DNA from: Populus alba
Taxonomy: Eukaryota > Streptophyta > Magnoliopsida > Malpighiales > Salicaceae
DNA: 64,000 nt
Assembly: GCF_005239225.2 (NCBI RefSeq)
Contig: NC_133289.1
Location: 10,981,501-11,045,500, forward strand
Reading direction: 5' to 3'
Part shown: one piece after another, positions 1-12,800 of the stretch
Numbering within the stretch: the stretch's first letter is position 1
Layout: every line of letters starts with the position of its first letter
Made by a program: the position numbers and the translations under genes
The notes under the pieces: generated by a model
What the model saw: the letters and a program-made list of their open reading frames with translations, nothing else
The model's database searches: none
What the model was told of the DNA's origin: nothing

Positions 1-503
1 AAAAGTTGCATACCCACGCAATATGAGCAATTGGACATTTTAAGGTCTGTTCTGTAATTGATTTCACAGGGTAAAGCATTGGCAGCAACCCAGTGACACA
101 GACAACAAATAGATCACTTTTTTATGTGCTTTAATTTGATTCTATGATGCAAGTTTTTTTTTTTTTCTTAATTTTTAGATTTGTTGGGAATTTATAACTT
201 TAGGTTTCTATTTTAGGTTACAATATTTAATGATGAAAATTAAAAAAACTGTCTCTTAAGCTCAAACTTGCACCAACTAACATCACCGAGGATTCCCACA
301 TTTCTCAGCAACCTTCTCTGTGACTTGCATTATGACCAAGCCACACTAATTTTCACAACTCAATGAATGAAGTTATGCATGCATACGTGCTGTTTTGACA
401 ACAAGATCATCACTTAAATAAGATAAAGCTTGGAAGTATAAGCATGCATGATAAAGAAATATAGTCAAAATATGAAGGTCAGGAAGCACTATAGTTATTT
501 TGC

Positions 504-2264
504 CTGTTATTAACTGAACCATCTTTGTTATAATGCTGGGCCCCAACTAGCTTCTTTCCAACATCCTGTAATTGCTGTCTCAGTGACACAGAGTAGACTA
601 CAATAGCACAAATATTGCCAATAATATCAGAAAGTTTTAAGTTTTCAATAAAGAAAAAAATTTAATCCAAACTCAAGTTGAGATTTTACCATCACCAGAA
701 CTCAAGCCAACAAGAAAATCATGTCCATCCTTAGCATCTTGGTCAAAGGCATGGCACACAGGGTTTGAATTACTAAAATGGATGGATTTTATTGGGTCCT
801 GTATTCAAACCAAGAAACTCTTAAATACCTACCTCATGTTTCCACTAAGAAAAATATCAACAAAAGATATTGAGTTACCTTATCTGGAGAATTTAAATCA
901 CTTATGAAGATGGCATCCCCTACATTGAAGATCAAGTAAGTCCCTTTTCCATCAAAATTTGTATTAATCATTGAATTACTTGAGCTCGAAGCCCCCAATG
1001 ATCCAATCCTACTACTACTACTACTAATACTTTTACTCCCACCATTCCCTCCAACAAAGCTAAGTGCACGGCTTCCATTGCTACCACCCAACAACCTAGC
1101 AGCAGCTGATCGTACACCACTGCTTGCACTGAAACTTGAAGGTGGGGCTGTTGGGGTTGATGGGGCAGGCTTGTCCTTGAGATTAGCTAGGGTTACCTGA
1201 TAATCAAATTTAACCAAATTTCTTATAAAAAACTCGAATTGAGGCAGTGATAAATATACAGTTATGCATTATCACATTAACTAAATGCCAACATCAAAAT
1301 TTAGCAGATAACCAAGTAAATGTTGATTCTAATAAATGGGCATTGACCAAGTACATGATAATTGACCAAACCCAATCAGATGCTGATTTCAAAAATAGGG
1401 TGTTGCTAAAAAACCCCTAGAAAATTAATGAATTGCCAATGCTAAAACAACATAGCAAAAACCACAACAAATATAAGGACAATGAGAAAAAAAATTCTAA
1501 AACTAAAGAGTCACCAACCAAAACTAACACGCAAAGTTATAAAAAATATAAAGCTTTTACAGGTTGTTTGGAAACTTAAGATTTGAGTAGGAATGAAATC
1601 ATTTCAACACCATTTACCCAATTCTAGTGTTTGGTGAGCTTTAAGTAGTATAAATGAGTTCTACAACGAATTAAAATTAGAGATATTTATAAATTTGCAA
1701 ATCACAAGGGGTGTGATTTGCTTCAAAATTGACACATTAAAATTTAATCCCATTAACACCCTTCTCCCTCTCTCTCACACACACATGCTTGGAATAAGTT
1801 TTTTTTATAGATGAGGGAAAGTTGGATAAATGATGGATTTTCACTGAAGTCAAATGAATTCCACAATTTTAAAACCTATTTCAAACAAAAAAAAATCAAT
1901 TAGCAAATCAAATCAATTCAATCTGCTTAAATAGCTGAAATCAATTATAGCATAGAAGTGTTTCCAAACAAGCAGTTAATGAATTGGACAATCCCCGAAA
2001 GGCTTCGAAACCAAAATTTACCCCATAAAAACTCGAACGAATCAAATTGACAAAATGGGTATTAATAAAAAGAACAAATAGAAAAAAGAAGACCTGGGTA
2101 GCAGTTTTGCCATGGGCATAGTGAAGTAGACCAGAAGGATGTGTCTTTTCATAGTGAAGCTTATAACGTCCTTCTGGGGTTTTAAAATAAGTCTTTAATC
2201 CCGGTGATTGCGGGTTCGCCGACGCAGATGACGTTGAGATCATGCCGTTGCTTGTGTTGATCAT
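504..2264 (-). CDS. WD40 protein of the WDR20/creC type, 5' part only
   Basis: Four exons can be joined in frame: 2264-2094, 1196-879, 798-690 and 597-504. The rest of the gene lies left of the window. The start is the ATG at 2264, followed by the family's conserved N-terminus (SPGLKTYFKTPEGRYKLHYE, then HYAHGKTATQ). Next come VTLANLKDKPAPSTP, a Ser/Gly-rich linker with ARLLGG and GSRALSF, then the first beta-propeller strands (FDGKGTYLIFNVGDAIFISD, DPIKSIHFSNSNPVCHAFD, VYSVSLRQQLQDVGKKLVG). This N-terminus is typical of plant proteins annotated as catabolite repression protein creC or WD repeat protein 20; animal and fungal relatives assist a deubiquitinase, so a scaffold role is inferred by family. 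Introns 1-3 are GT-AG. The donor after exon 4 is AG|GCAAAA, so the next intron appears to be GC-AG. No frame breaks are seen in the visible part. Confidence 0.88.
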
Positions 2265-2599
2265 GGTGTCCTTGCCTTTTATTGTTGTAGACCTTAAAGC
2301 ATCTGATCATGACACTAGGGTTTGGTCTCTCTTTTCGTTTTTTCGAAAAAAAAGAAACGAATTGCTGGTGGGTTTTGATTTTTTAAGAGAAAAGTTCTGT
2401 TCTTTACTTTTGATATGCTGTTTCTGGGTCTTCAGTGGAGACCAAACAGAGAGAGGGGGGAGTTTTAGATCCTCTGTTTTGGGGCTTCTGAGAAAACGTT
2501 GTTGTTAATGTTTGTTTGGCTTTTGTTATTTTTTTTAAAGATCCGTTGTGTTTGACTTTTGAGGTTTAAAAGTCAAGTAAATGAACGGTGGAGATGATA

Positions 2600-5480
2600 G
2601 AGGAGGAGGGTGTCTGGGTCCGAAAGTTTTCTGCCAATGAGAGGAGAAGATGAGATTGATAACGATAGTGTAAACTCTGAATTATGTCTTTATCTATATC
2701 TAATTGTTTTGATTGAGGGGTCGTTGTTTGGTCGAACTATTTTTTATTTAAAAATTAATATTTTTATAAAAACTTAATTTGAATTTTTTAAAAAAATTTC
2801 ACTAAAGTCCAGTCCAATTATACCGCTGCCTTAAACTTGCTCTAAATTCAACTCCCTACAAAAGAGAATGAGTTATGCTGTTTTCGGTTTGTTTATTACT
2901 TTGGACTATATAATTGGGGAAATATATTATACATCAAGCTGTGTCTCAAGCAGATCATGGTGTTTTCTACATGTAAGACAGTGATTGGAGGATATTCTTG
3001 TGGGCCTAAAAAGGTTACCCCATATTGTGTTGGGCTTGTTGAGATTAAGATCTTGGCCATGCCTTGGGCTCAGAAGCTATTTGAGATGATTTGGCACAGA
3101 TTGTTTGGAAGCTAAACTAATTAGTGAAGCTTTTTTATTGTTTTTATGTTTATGGGAAAGACATCCGAGAGCGAGCCTTTATATATTGAAATTAGTCTCT
3201 TCATACTTAAATTTAAACAAATTGTTCATATACAAATTAGTGTATTTATAAGATTTTTTCCTAGTCTTTCTCCTAAATAATAACAATACAAACACACCTC
3301 TTCATCGTGTAATCAAATCTTTTAGATAACGTTTAGTTTAGTTAGTATTTCTGGAAAGAAAAACAATTGAGATAAAAAAAACGAGATAAAAACCCTATTC
3401 AGTGGAGAGATTATGGTTGTGTTTGTTGTTGGATACAATCACTGACAGCACAAAAAAACATACAACCAAACCATGGTTTTATTGCATTTTATGTTGGGTT
3501 TTACACAAAAAGTTACCGCAAACGCCTCACCAAATACACATAAAATAGAAGATAGATATAAATTATGTTTGATTATGATATACAACTATTTATATATCAT
3601 GTTTGGTTGATAATGGATAAATCATAATAAAACATGAATTTCTTTTTTTTTTTTTTTTTTGTCTTTAATCTATATTACTATATATTTGAAAGAATAATTA
3701 GAACAACTTCTTAATTATAACATTCCTTATTTGGAGATTTGGTAGTAAATACCAATTAATATCAAATTAAAATAACATTTTAATATTGTATAATTTCATC
3801 CATTTACATGTTTTTCTTACTATTGTAGAATGATTAAGGAGGGTGAAATATGTGTACAAACACAAGTTAAAATGTAACATAATTTAAAATAGAAGAAAAC
3901 AATTTCACAAACCCAACCTATGTATAATTAAAATCCCAATTACTTAAGCTAACAACATATATTTAGCCATAAATCCTACAAAGATTCATAATTCTAAATA
4001 TTGAAATTTAAATTAAGTTGATGTAATTTCTTAATCACTAGCTTTACAATGATTTCACAAATGGGCTCTTAGTGAGGCTATGGAACATTTCCAAACTCCT
4101 ATCTTCATTTTTCTTTCTCTCTGTTTTTTCTTTTTTTCTTTGAGATGTGAAGCCATCTTCGATTTAAATCTTGTTTTATAAACCTCTAACTAAGTTAAAT
4201 ATGATTTCGACAACTAAAAAGTAGTTGTTATCTTCACCCAAATGATAATTTCAGGAGGGAACCCAAGAAAAAAAAAGTTTCTCAAATCATTAGAAAGGTT
4301 GTAAAATAGTCAAGTTGGAGCTTCTAATAATAGCTTAAACTGGATGTGGCACCGCTGCTGTGTACGGGATCAATTTTTTGTAACATGAAAATAAATATCC
4401 AGCATAGTTAATGTTTTTCTAGTAAAAAAAAATAATTAAATTATGTAAAAATTGACTTGACCCGATCAACTTAATAGATTCAAAACAAATCTAACGATGA
4501 TGTAAGAATATAATTTGACAAAAAACAAATTCAAGATAATATCATTCGATAAAAAATATTAAGACAACAACATATTATATCAAACTGGGTTAATATTTTA
4601 AATCTGTGACTTAGGTCATGAGACCATATGATAATCTTGTATAAAACAAATTAAAATAAATCATGAAATCCAATTAACTCAATATTGAATGATGATTTTT
4701 TTTTTTAAAAAAAAATTTAATTCTCAATCAATCGAATATTATAGGTCATCTTTAGATTTCCCAATTTAATCAAGTTACAACAAATCAATCTTTATACAAT
4801 TTAATTTTTTTTATAAAAAAAATATGTTATCAGTGTCAGGATATTTTCTAACTTTGTTTAAAAAATTAATTCTATCTGCCACAACTGGGTAAATGATATA
4901 GTTTAAAAAAAGTACGAGAAAGGAAGTTAAAGTCTTAAAAAAATTGTATTGACACAGAAAGACAAATATTAGTAATGCTAGAGTGCTTGCAGTAGAATTC
5001 TCTCCGAATAACTCAAACTCAAACTTGACGAGCAACAAATGCCATGGCCTCTATCCATCATCTAGCATATTTCTAGCATTTTCTACACGGACCTGGGATA
5101 CTGTAGAATCGTTTAAATTTCATCTACAATTAGACAAACGCACGCTAAATTAATCTGAAAGCTGCGCAGAGAAGTGCTTTTGAAATGTCCACAGTGAAGG
5201 CAAGCATGCATTGGCCCCTCCACAACATTGCTGTCATGGTCATTAACAACCTTAACTACTGCTATTATTGACCGCTGAAACCTTGAGCTCGAAGGTTGCT
5301 TCTCAAAGTTGTCCCTTACCACAAGCAACAACCATTGCATCATTTCTTATTGTATTTCCTGCCTTGCAAAGCAATATCTCTGGATTTTCCTACCTTACCA
5401 GTAGGATCAGCATTGAGGTTCTCCCCTCACCTTTAAATTTGTACTCTTTCACCTAACTATAACAACCACTAAACGTAGCT
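2600..5480. other. intergenic region between the WD40 and FLA genes
   Basis: AT-rich DNA with homopolymer tracts (for example a T run at 3643-3660) and no ORF that looks coding. Around 4440-4790 there is a degenerate stretch with the wording of dispersed repeats, such as a GACTTGACCCGATCAACTTAA segment and a later poly(T)/poly(A) inversion. Its family could not be named by eye. The last few hundred bases before 5490 are presumably FLA promoter. Confidence 0.4.
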
Positions 5481-5489
5481 CCTCCCCAA

Positions 5490-5495
5490 TATATA
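5490..5495 (+). promoter_or_regulatory. probable TATA box of the FLA gene
   Basis: TATATA sits 107 bp upstream of the FLA start codon in a pyrimidine-rich context. The spacing suits a plant TATA box followed by a short 5' leader. This is assigned by position and motif only. Confidence 0.45.
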
Positions 5496-5601
5496 CTCCC
5501 CTCACCTCCCCCCTCCTCCGCCACTCAAACTCTTCCTCTTCACAATTAGCAAACAGCAAGCGAGCTAGGTCACTTGCAAGAATCTTACGTAGCCTGTAAC
5601 G

Positions 5602-6321
5602 ATGAGAAAGCAACTCCTCTCCCCATTCGTTCCTTTCTTGATGTTCTTCCTCTTCAGCTCCACGACTGTTGCTCAAACCCCATCACCAGCACCTTCAGGT
5701 CCAACCAACATCACCGCAATCCTCGAGAAGGCTGGTCAGTTCACAACCTTGATTCGGTTAATGAAAAGCACCCAAGAGTCTGACCAAATCAACACACAAC
5801 TAAACAACTCCAACCAAGGCCTAACAGTATTTGCACCACCTGACAACGCCTTTGCTAACCTCAAAGCAGGCGCGCTGAATTCACTCAGCGATCAACAAAA
5901 GGTCCAACTGGTGCAATTCCACATCATTCCAAATTTCCTTTCCATGTCAAGCTTCCAAACTGTGAGTAATCCCTTGCGTACTCAGGCCGGTAACAGTGCC
6001 GACGGCGAGTTCCCGCTAAATGTGACAACATCAGGGAATCAAGTGAACATAACAACAGGGGTTAATACTGCAACAGTGGCTAACACCATATTCACTGATG
6101 GCCAGTTAGTTGTGTATCAGGTGGATCAGGTCCTTCTGCCATTAGATCTCTTTGGTACAGCGGCAGCACCAGCACCTGCACCTTCAAAGCCTGATAAAGA
6201 TGTTCCAGCCAAAGCTCCTGCAGGGTCAAAGGAAGATGCCTCTGCTGATGCTTCAGGTGCAACCATTGCAACTGTATCTGTCAGTCTCGTGCTGATCGCA
6301 GCAATTTCATTGAAGCTATGA
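5602..6321 (+). CDS. FLA: fasciclin-like arabinogalactan protein, FLA11/FLA12 type
   Basis: Single-exon 239-aa protein. Residues 1-24 form a signal peptide, cut before Gln25. Residues 26-34 (TPSPAPSGP) are an arabinogalactan glycomodule. One fasciclin domain spans about 36-185, with the H1 box LTVFAPPDNAF at 74-84, the Phe-His motif at 106-107 (VQFHIIP) and the H2 box LVVYQVDQVLLP near 170-180. A second Ala-Pro-rich region (APAPAPSKP) follows, and the hydrophobic C-terminus is typical of a GPI-anchor signal with small residues (SADASGA) ahead of it. Potential N-glycosylation sites include NIT, NNS, NVT and NIT. The signal, AGP, single fasciclin, AGP, GPI order is the FLA11/FLA12 plan. Known members act at the plasma membrane and in secondary walls of fibres and tension wood. 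The gene looks intact; the exact paralogue cannot be set by eye. Confidence 0.95.
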   Translation: MRKQLLSPFVPFLMFFLFSSTTVAQTPSPAPSGPTNITAILEKAGQFTTLIRLMKSTQESDQINTQLNNSNQGLTVFAPPDNAFANLKAGALNSLSDQQKVQLVQFHIIPNFLSMSSFQTVSNPLRTQAGNSADGEFPLNVTTSGNQVNITTGVNTATVANTIFTDGQLVVYQVDQVLLPLDLFGTAAAPAPAPSKPDKDVPAKAPAGSKEDASADASGATIATVSVSLVLIAAISLKL

Positions 6322-6329
6322 GTTTTTGT

Positions 6330-7065
6330 TTTCGGAAATTGATAAGGAGCTCTTCTTTTATTGATCTGTTGTGATTTGAACTGAGGTGGATTATTCTTTG
6401 GTTACTCTCCCTCTCCTCTTTTATGTTAGGTACCATGATTGGCTGAGATCTTCCTCTCCACTCAATTTTGTGATCTTATGTTCAAATTTAAAGTTAATTG
6501 CAATAAAATTCTTTGACGCACCCTGCCTAGGTGTTGAGGAATTCAACCATTAACTGGTGAACTGATAAACGGGATCCGACAAAAGCAGAAAAACTTCATA
6601 AATAAATAAATAAACGAAAACTTTACGTTATATTTTTTAATTTTTTTTTCTCATATCCTTTATGACATTTCTCTTGTTTAATAAGTATTAACTTTATGTT
6701 ATATTTTTTAAATTACAAAAACTAAAGTAAAATTTAACTTGAATTTTTTATGATCTACAAAGAGTTACATATTGTCCCGTTGTTTTTTTCCTTTGGCTAT
6801 TATTGGCTTGAATTAATAACCTTAGTCTATTGAGGTTATTTTTCAAAATGATCATCAATATTTCAATGTTATTTTTAAGCATAGATATAAAACTCATGAA
6901 GATTTTTGTCTAAAATCTCTACAAGTTTAAGGGGGCATGTTGAGGAAATAAATTTTGGATTGAAATCTAATTAATACAACCACCAATTATGAAGAAAATA
7001 AAGTACCACATCAAAGGATAAAATCAAGAATTTTGAATACTTGAAGATTGCAATTTATTTCTACA

Positions 7066-7099
<34 letters not shown>

Positions 7100-8230
7100 G
7101 TATCTTTTAAGTTAGTTGATTGTAATATCACAACCTAACAATAAAGTTTTTCATTTTTAACCAACACTAATTATCGAAGAAAGTACATCAGGAGCTCATG
7201 ATCAGGTTCCCAGGCCAATTTTTAGGTATGGATCATGGAATTCCATAATTGATTCTCTTGGCTAATTCATTTGAGTTTCCGCCCGCCAACATATAGAAGT
7301 TCCAAAACTTGTTTCATCTGTGGCCAGCAGATATGAAAGTTCCTGTTTTTTTGTTTTGTTTTGTTTTTTTTTATATATATATATAAATAAATGTTTACTT
7401 ACTGTTTTTTTGTTCTACGAAGGAATCGAATGCAAGATACTAAAGAAAAGAAGGGAAGGTATTCACCAACTGGATCATTCAACTATAATCAGATGTTCAT
7501 TGACTGCACCGCCGACCTAATTATAGAAGCAAATATTTTGGGCACATGTTCGGTTTGTTAAGGACCCAAAGATAGAATAGAAGGATAACCTGGATAATCA
7601 TTGGCAAATACAAAATCAGATGCAAAACGATAATATAGTAATGGAGGAGGCAACAGAAAGATGAATCGGAGCTCAATAATTTCATTGAATCAACCAATAC
7701 AAGTTATTGAACTGGGAAGATTTTGAAAGCAAAACTTTATCGAGGAATAAACTGATCCCGTGACAAACTTTTTTTTTTTTTTTTTATTAACGTGGTGTTT
7801 GGGTTGGACCAGCTTGTGAGTATTTCGACTAATTTTCACGAGCCCTGAAGTTAATGACCATGTAAGTTTCTAGTAGCTCCTGAAATTTATGAGTCTTGAA
7901 CTGATGATTTTTAGTGAGCAAACCTAGAACCTGACCTATTAAGCTGTACCCTTAGGGACTGACAAACCCTCTTTTAATTGGCCATGATGACCTGTTAGTA
8001 TTATTATTCAAATTGGTGTAAGGACTATGTTGCAATAAAAGCAAAGAGAAGAGCAGGCTAAGAGGATTGATCAATTATCTGAGTAGATGGAGTCAGTGCT
8101 AGCTACTCTCTAGTCTTCTACAACTAATAAGGAAAATATAAGGGACACGAGGGAAAACTACAGTACTGATAGGATAAAAATTTACCACAAAGAAACTATA
8201 ATCTTGGAGAGATAGTGAGTAGCAATAATG
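6330..8230. other. intergenic region downstream of FLA
   Basis: AT-rich sequence without a supportable gene. A compound microsatellite lies at about 7066-7102, (TA)n followed by (TGTA)n. A long T run is at 7770-7785. The end of the segment leads directly into the gag remnant. Confidence 0.4.
7066..7102. repeat. compound microsatellite (TA)n-(TGTA)n
   Basis: About ten TA dinucleotides followed by four TGTA units, seen directly. Confidence 0.85.
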
Positions 8231-8234
8231 TTTA

Positions 8235-9850
8235 TACAATATATATAGCTTTACCAAGAATTGAACTACCATTATTTGACGGTGAGAATCCAAAGGTGTG
8301 GACGAGGAGATGTAGAAAGTTCTTCAAGATGCATTATACTCTCGTACATCAATAAGTTGAGATTGCTTTAATTTATTTGGAAAGAAGAACCGTGACATGG
8401 TTTGAAGGTTTTTGGTTAGGAAACAATGACCTAACCAACTAGGAAGAATTTTGCAAGGCTCTTTATGTAAGATTTGGCATTTGCAGTGATTTAATATAGG
8501 AGTTTAACAAAATGGATCAAGAGAAAGGAGTTGATGAATACATTGTGAGATTTAAGGAGTTGAAGTCTTTTATTAAGGGGTGAGAAAAAAATAGAAAAAC
8601 TAATTAAACCAAAAAAACAAAAAAAAAAAACCGAACTAAAAAAAAAACCAAATAAATCAATTAAAAAACCTAAGAAAAAAATCGGTTTTGTTTGGTTTTG
8701 GTTTCTAAAATCTTAAACCGATTGAACCTAAACTGAAATAAACCGGTTCTAGCAACAATATTTAAACCCACTATAAAAGGAAACCCTAAAACTAAATTTC
8801 ACAATCCCTTAGCTCTCAGCCGCCTTCGCCCCCCTTTCTAACCCAACTATCTTTCAAGTTGCCCCTTTCTCACAACTCTCATTCTTAATGTTTTTCAAGT
8901 TGTCTCTCTCTCACACTCTCTATTCTTTGCTCAAGCCTTAAAACAATTATCACCGGAACTTTTAACACCAACATCATCATTTAACCCTAAATTTTCAATC
9001 TTTCCCTCTTTCATACTATACATTTCATCATTATTATATATAAAGAAAAGATGAAAAGATAGAAAACGTTTCTTGCATAAAAGGGATTTGCGTTTTTTCT
9101 GTCTGTTTTTGCATAAAAAGGATGTTCATTTCTTCTGTGTGTCCCGGTTTCATGGATTTTCTAGGGTTGTTTTGGGTTTTTTATAAGTTGGTGGAAATTT
9201 TGTCGATCCTCTTATCATTTAGATCATTATTTTGCACTTGTACATGACTGAAATCCTTGCCATTTAGACCAATCAATTCATCATCTATCTTCTCCATTTG
9301 TTGACATCAGCTTGCCCTTCACAAGAAACAACAACGAATTATATCAGTTTTTCCAATTTTTTCCCTCAATTAACCAAATCAAAAACGGTTGATTTGAACT
9401 GGTTTCAATTTTGAAAAAAAAATAAAAATTTGGTTTGGTTGGTTTTTTTTAAGTAAAAACCAAACAGAATAAAAAATGCTCATACTTTAAATGAATGCTC
9501 TCAACCTTATTTGAATTGGTTTAGAGACATATTATGTATCTAGCTTTAGTAGTGGATTAAAGAAACACATTAAACCAATGTTGAAGAATGAAGATACTCA
9601 ATCCCATCATTTTGTAAGCTTTTGATTAAGCTAAGTGGCAGAAAGAGTCTGATGCTACATTGGCAAAGAGAAGCATAATGGTTTCAAAAATCAATTCCTC
9701 ATTCAACATTGGGAAACCAATAAATATTTCCAAACAAACAATCTTCTGAGAACCTTTATGAGCAAAGAAGGAAACTTAGATTATGCTTTAAATATGGAGT
9801 TAAGGTTTCTCCTAGACATAAATGTAGTGTTAAGGTTCATAAAAAAAGAG
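8235..9850 (+). pseudogene. gypsy-type gag pseudogene, split by an insertion
   Basis: From about 8240 the plus strand reads LPRIELPLFDGENPKVW, KFFKMHYTL, VEIALIYLERRTVTWFEGF and EFNKMDQEKGVDEYIVRFKE, the typical retrotransposon gag pattern (FDG-NP--W, W--F, EFN-L-QEG-V-EY---FE-L). In-frame stops are present. The reading stops near 8580 (ELKSFIKG). Related gag sequence resumes after about 9480 in another frame: AYYVSSFSSGLKKHIKPMLK-like wording near 9530-9590, then material around 9745-9835 (LYEQRRKLRLCF, SPRHKC) that recalls the gag end and zinc knuckle. About 900 bp separates the halves. It is clearly dead. Ty3/gypsy assignment is by gag wording; no reverse transcriptase is nearby. Confidence 0.7.
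8583..9478. mobile_element. unclassified insertion nested in the gag remnant
   Basis: The interval interrupting gag starts and ends with A-rich DNA carrying complementary words: AAACCGATTG, CCGGTT and GGTTTTGGTTT near 8680-8750, and AAAACGGTTG, GGTTTGGTTGG and AAACCAAAC near 9378-9465. The arms look like degenerate terminal inverted repeats rich in AACC/GGTT. The middle contains an ACCCTAAA-rich stretch and pyrimidine tracts but no coding sequence. Non-autonomous DNA element or relic is inferred; boundaries are approximate and no clear target-site duplication was seen. Confidence 0.35.
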
Positions 9851-12800
9851 AAAAGTTCTTTTATTTATTTAAAAAATATTTTTTTAAAAGTTTCTCTTCT
9901 ATTTATCTCTCCTCCTATCTGATTATAGTTTAAAATATATAGGTTCTAACGTCATTACGAAAGGCTATAAGATGAAATTAAAAAAGGCTGCATGCGCCAC
10001 TAGAGCAATGATCCATAAAGCAAAGAAAAAAAAATCATGAAGTGAGCATCTCATGATTATATTTAATCAATTTAATTTAATTTAATTTAAAAATAAAATT
10101 TCTTTTTTAAAAAGCTAAATTTAATAAAGAATGACAAAAAAAAAACCCCCCAAGATAACTCATGCCATTTTTAAAATTGGTGAAAAATCATATAAAAAGC
10201 TACTAAAAAAATTAATGGAGCCCAATCTCCAATTAAATAAATGTTGAAAGATAAAACTAAAAAAAAACATGAGCTTAAAAAAAAGAGAAAAAAACTAAGT
10301 AAACTCGAGAAAATCTTCAAAACCTGGATTACTTTTCCAAACTTGCAACTTGTCAAATCATATACCCAGGCTCAATCCCCAACCAATGAAATAAAAAAAA
10401 ATATTTTAAATTTTTTTACAAAGTAAATAAAAAGCAACCAAAAGAATAAGGATAAATTTGATAGATGAAAAAAAAATTAGAGGATGAAATTAGAAAAATA
10501 ATTTTATAAACTATTTCAAATAAAAAAATAGTAATAAAAAGAATAAGGTCTAAATTTGACGAAAAAAAATTAAAGGGTTACTTTAAAAATTTGAAAGGTT
10601 AGGTATGAAAATCAAGGAAAAGAGAAAAAAGAAAAAAATATTGTCGATGCTAAACTGAAGGTCTGTAAGCCATACACTCCTTCTAAGATGGAGTGGCTGC
10701 CAAGACAATTCGATCGCCACCTTAGAAGTCATTTTTTGGCCATCAAACGAATGCCCCATCAAGTTCCACTTGAAAAACATGCATACATCCTACATGCTTA
10801 TGCTTGCGTTTGCAATGCACATACTAGCCATTTTTTTTAATAATATTTTATATTTATTAAAATATCAAATTTTCTCTTAGTCAACTTGATTATAAAAAAA
10901 GGGATATGAAAAAAAAAATAAAAACCCTCGAGGCCAATAAAGAAATTTTTTTTAGAGTAATTTAGCTATTTTATTGTGCTTTAAAAAGTAAAATTTTTAA
11001 AAAAGCTCACAAAAGCTAGCTAAATATTTTTTTTAAGAGTAATTTAATCATTATATATCAACCCCATTCTCCATTCATTTCTCCTTTATTTTTCCAAAAC
11101 CCAAGCAGTGTAGCTCCCTCCTACAACTGCCAACCATACAAACAAAGTAAAAAAAAAAAAAAAAAATCCCGTCTTTATTTTCACTATTTTGACAGGAGAC
11201 ATAACACGCATCCACCCTCTTTATAACTGCTCTATTAAATTTTTTTTCAGACACACCTAAACCAACTACCAGCTATAGACCCACATTTTTCCTCCATAAA
11301 AACAACAAAAATCTTTCTTTTAAAAAATACAATTTTATATTAAATTTCATATGATCAAGTCTTTCAAAAATTAAAAAAATTATATTCATAAATAATAAAA
11401 CAAATACATGGCATGATTTAACATCCTTACATATAAAAATTCAAGAAAATAGTTTTATTGATATTTTTCCATGCATTTTTGGATGTAATAATCAGTTTAT
11501 GAGGTCCATGAGAACTTAGCCTACATTTTAAAAATAAAAAAATGTTTGCTCAAATATTAAGGATACGAACTTATATGTATGGTGTATTTTCAATATTAAA
11601 AAAAAAATGTAAAAAAACATGTTTTGACATTAGAATAGTTAGATTTTAAATTGATAAGATAAGGATTCTCCTTATAGATGGAGGGATTTTCTTAAACTTT
11701 AGACAAATCAACAGTTAGAAAAGCACATAAATACCTTAATTTATATTAAGACAAACAAATAATATAGCTTACCTTAGAAAATGTGTACTAGGGATGATAC
11801 GTCCTTCCTATACACAACGGGTCCCTTATATAGGATTTGAGATCAATTAGGGTTTCTAATGACTAAAAATACTAGGTGGTGACTCTGTCCCTTTTTACTA
11901 ATAAAGATCAAGAATTACTTGTTCTTTCCACCTATCACCATAAATATTCTAGCTTGGGAGGACAATCATTGCGTCATCGTATACGTGTGACACTAATAAT
12001 AACTAATGAACCTTGTGAAAATACCTATTACCCCCTAATAGCCAGTCCAATAATTTGTTTTAAGAAGGGGAAAAATATAATTACCGTATTCCAATCCATA
12101 ATGCAATGAGTTTGGGTTTTACAAGTGAAACCGTGATCCCTTTAGTTTATTTTTTTTAATATTATAAAATTTATGGATTTCTTCTTGGACAAGTTTCAAT
12201 CTCCATTCATTTAGCCAAGAAAACATCGTATCCTTCTCCACTCTTCTTACTTCCCCTTCTAACAAAGACATTACAAATTATACTTGGATTTAAAAGAGTT
12301 TTCTTTGGTGAAATCATATTTTGAATTTATTAAAAAATGATTCAAATTAATTAGTTGAATAAGTAAAGATATTTTTTAATGTAACAAAAAATATCATGGT
12401 CATAAATATTTATTTGACATTGTTATTAAACATGGTCTCATTGCTTAACCTTGAAACCTTTCAATAAACTATTTATCTAACTGAAATTAAATCATGGGAA
12501 TTGAAGCGAATGGTTAGGGCAACCGATGAACATGAGCTTTGACCTAGCTCGCCATGTGAAAATTGTGACATGACTCAATTGACTTGGTTTTCAAAATATT
12601 TTTTAGAATTTGAGAAAAAAAAAAAGAAAAAAAATGTATAAAATAAAAAATCTCTTTTTTTATTTTAAAAAAAAATATGAATGTTGTTGATATGATATAG
12701 TCGATTGATTTGGTCAAAAATCAAAATAAATCTAAAGATAAAAAAAAAAATGTTTAAATTTGAAAGGCAAATAAAAAAAAAAAACGAAGAGGAATGAATT

